Part shown: one piece after another, positions 5,282 through 5,529 of the stretch
How the letters are laid out: the number at the start of each line of letters is the position of its first letter
Position numbering within the stretch: position 1 is the stretch's first letter
Source of the DNA: Tardiphaga sp.
GTDB lineage: Bacteria > Pseudomonadota > Alphaproteobacteria > Rhizobiales > Xanthobacteraceae
Length of the DNA stretch: 5,529 bases
Direction: 5' to 3'
Assembly: GCA_028290325.1 (NCBI GenBank)
Contig: JAQGJY010000326.1
Span: 1 to 5,529, forward strand
Translations under genes and position numbers: made by a program
The notes under the pieces: model-generated
What the model saw: the letters and a program-made list of their open reading frames with translations, nothing else
Database searches by the model: none
Told to the model about the DNA's origin: nothing

Positions 5282-5529
5282 CGAGAATGTTCGTCCGTGG
5301 AATCGCCGCCTGCCAGCATCCCATGCCACGCAAGCGCGATCCGGAAGCAGGCCATGCTCCGCGAGAAAATGAGACGACCCGGCGGATCAGTTGCGCGGAT
5401 CACGTGCGAATTCCGCGGCGGCTCGTGCTCGGCCCGGTCCCGTCCAGGACAATGCCGCGCGAGCGGTGTAAAACGCGACGTCAGCTACGAGACGGAAGCG
5501 TTGAACGCTCCGGCGCTTGAATCGACAAA

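Larger units (their letters stand above)
5181..5529. other. 349-base region without a gene, upstream of the transporter operon
   Basis: No frame on either strand carries a recognisable protein. It holds the leader of the binding-protein gene, a small hairpin GGCGC-TTT-GCGCC (5222-5234), a 20-bp imperfect palindrome (5240-5259), a possible promoter (5253-5281), a direct repeat of GCGGATCA (5382-5389 and 5395-5402) and a short palindrome AGCGTT-G-AACGCT (5497-5509). The neighbouring gene to the right lies outside the window, so which of these belong to this operon is unclear. I see no known riboswitch core or tRNA. Confidence 0.55.

Noticed and set aside
5181..5333. In-frame N-terminal extension of the binding protein by 51 residues
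   Set aside because: A clear ribosome site and signal peptide start at 5180, and the extension is not protein-like and would bury the signal peptide.

Overview
The window looks like chromosomal DNA of a GC-rich alphaproteobacterium, most likely of the Bradyrhizobium/Rhodopseudomonas/Afipia kind (Hyphomicrobiales). This rests on strong G/C preference at third codon positions, the overall character of the proteins, and GC-rich palindromes in the gaps between genes. The genus is an inference. All five genes that can be supported lie on the minus strand, so transcription runs from right to left. There is no RNA gene, insertion sequence, CRISPR array or phage gene.

Reading in the direction of transcription: 5529-5181 is a 349-base stretch without a gene. 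It holds a possible promoter, an operator-like palindrome and the leader of the next gene. 5180-4206 encodes a secreted substrate-binding protein of the SsuA (aliphatic sulfonate) type. After a 139-base gap with a strong stem-loop come a membrane permease of the SsuC type (4066-3227) and an ATPase of the SsuB/TauB type (3227-2442), whose stop and start codons overlap as TGATG. These three form one ABC importer operon, probably for an organosulfur or similar small anionic compound. No desulfonating enzyme (SsuD, SsuE, TauD) is present, so the substrate remains a family-level guess.

Below the operon, a 158-base gap holds a roughly 115-base composite inverted repeat. Then comes an OsmC/Ohr-family protein (2283-1774) with the two cysteines expected of a thiol peroxidase. 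A 131-base gap with a perfect 12-bp hairpin separates it from pgm (1642 to beyond the left edge), an alpha-D-glucose phosphomutase with a GTG start and all active-site motifs; only its last few codons are cut off.

The parts do not form one pathway: the importer is a self-contained unit, and OsmC (peroxide defence) and Pgm (glucose-1-P/glucose-6-P exchange) are probably separate transcription units. I found no convincing new system. What most deserves a second look is the non-coding DNA: each of the three gaps between genes contains a different palindrome, one of them inside the transporter operon between the binding protein and the permease.
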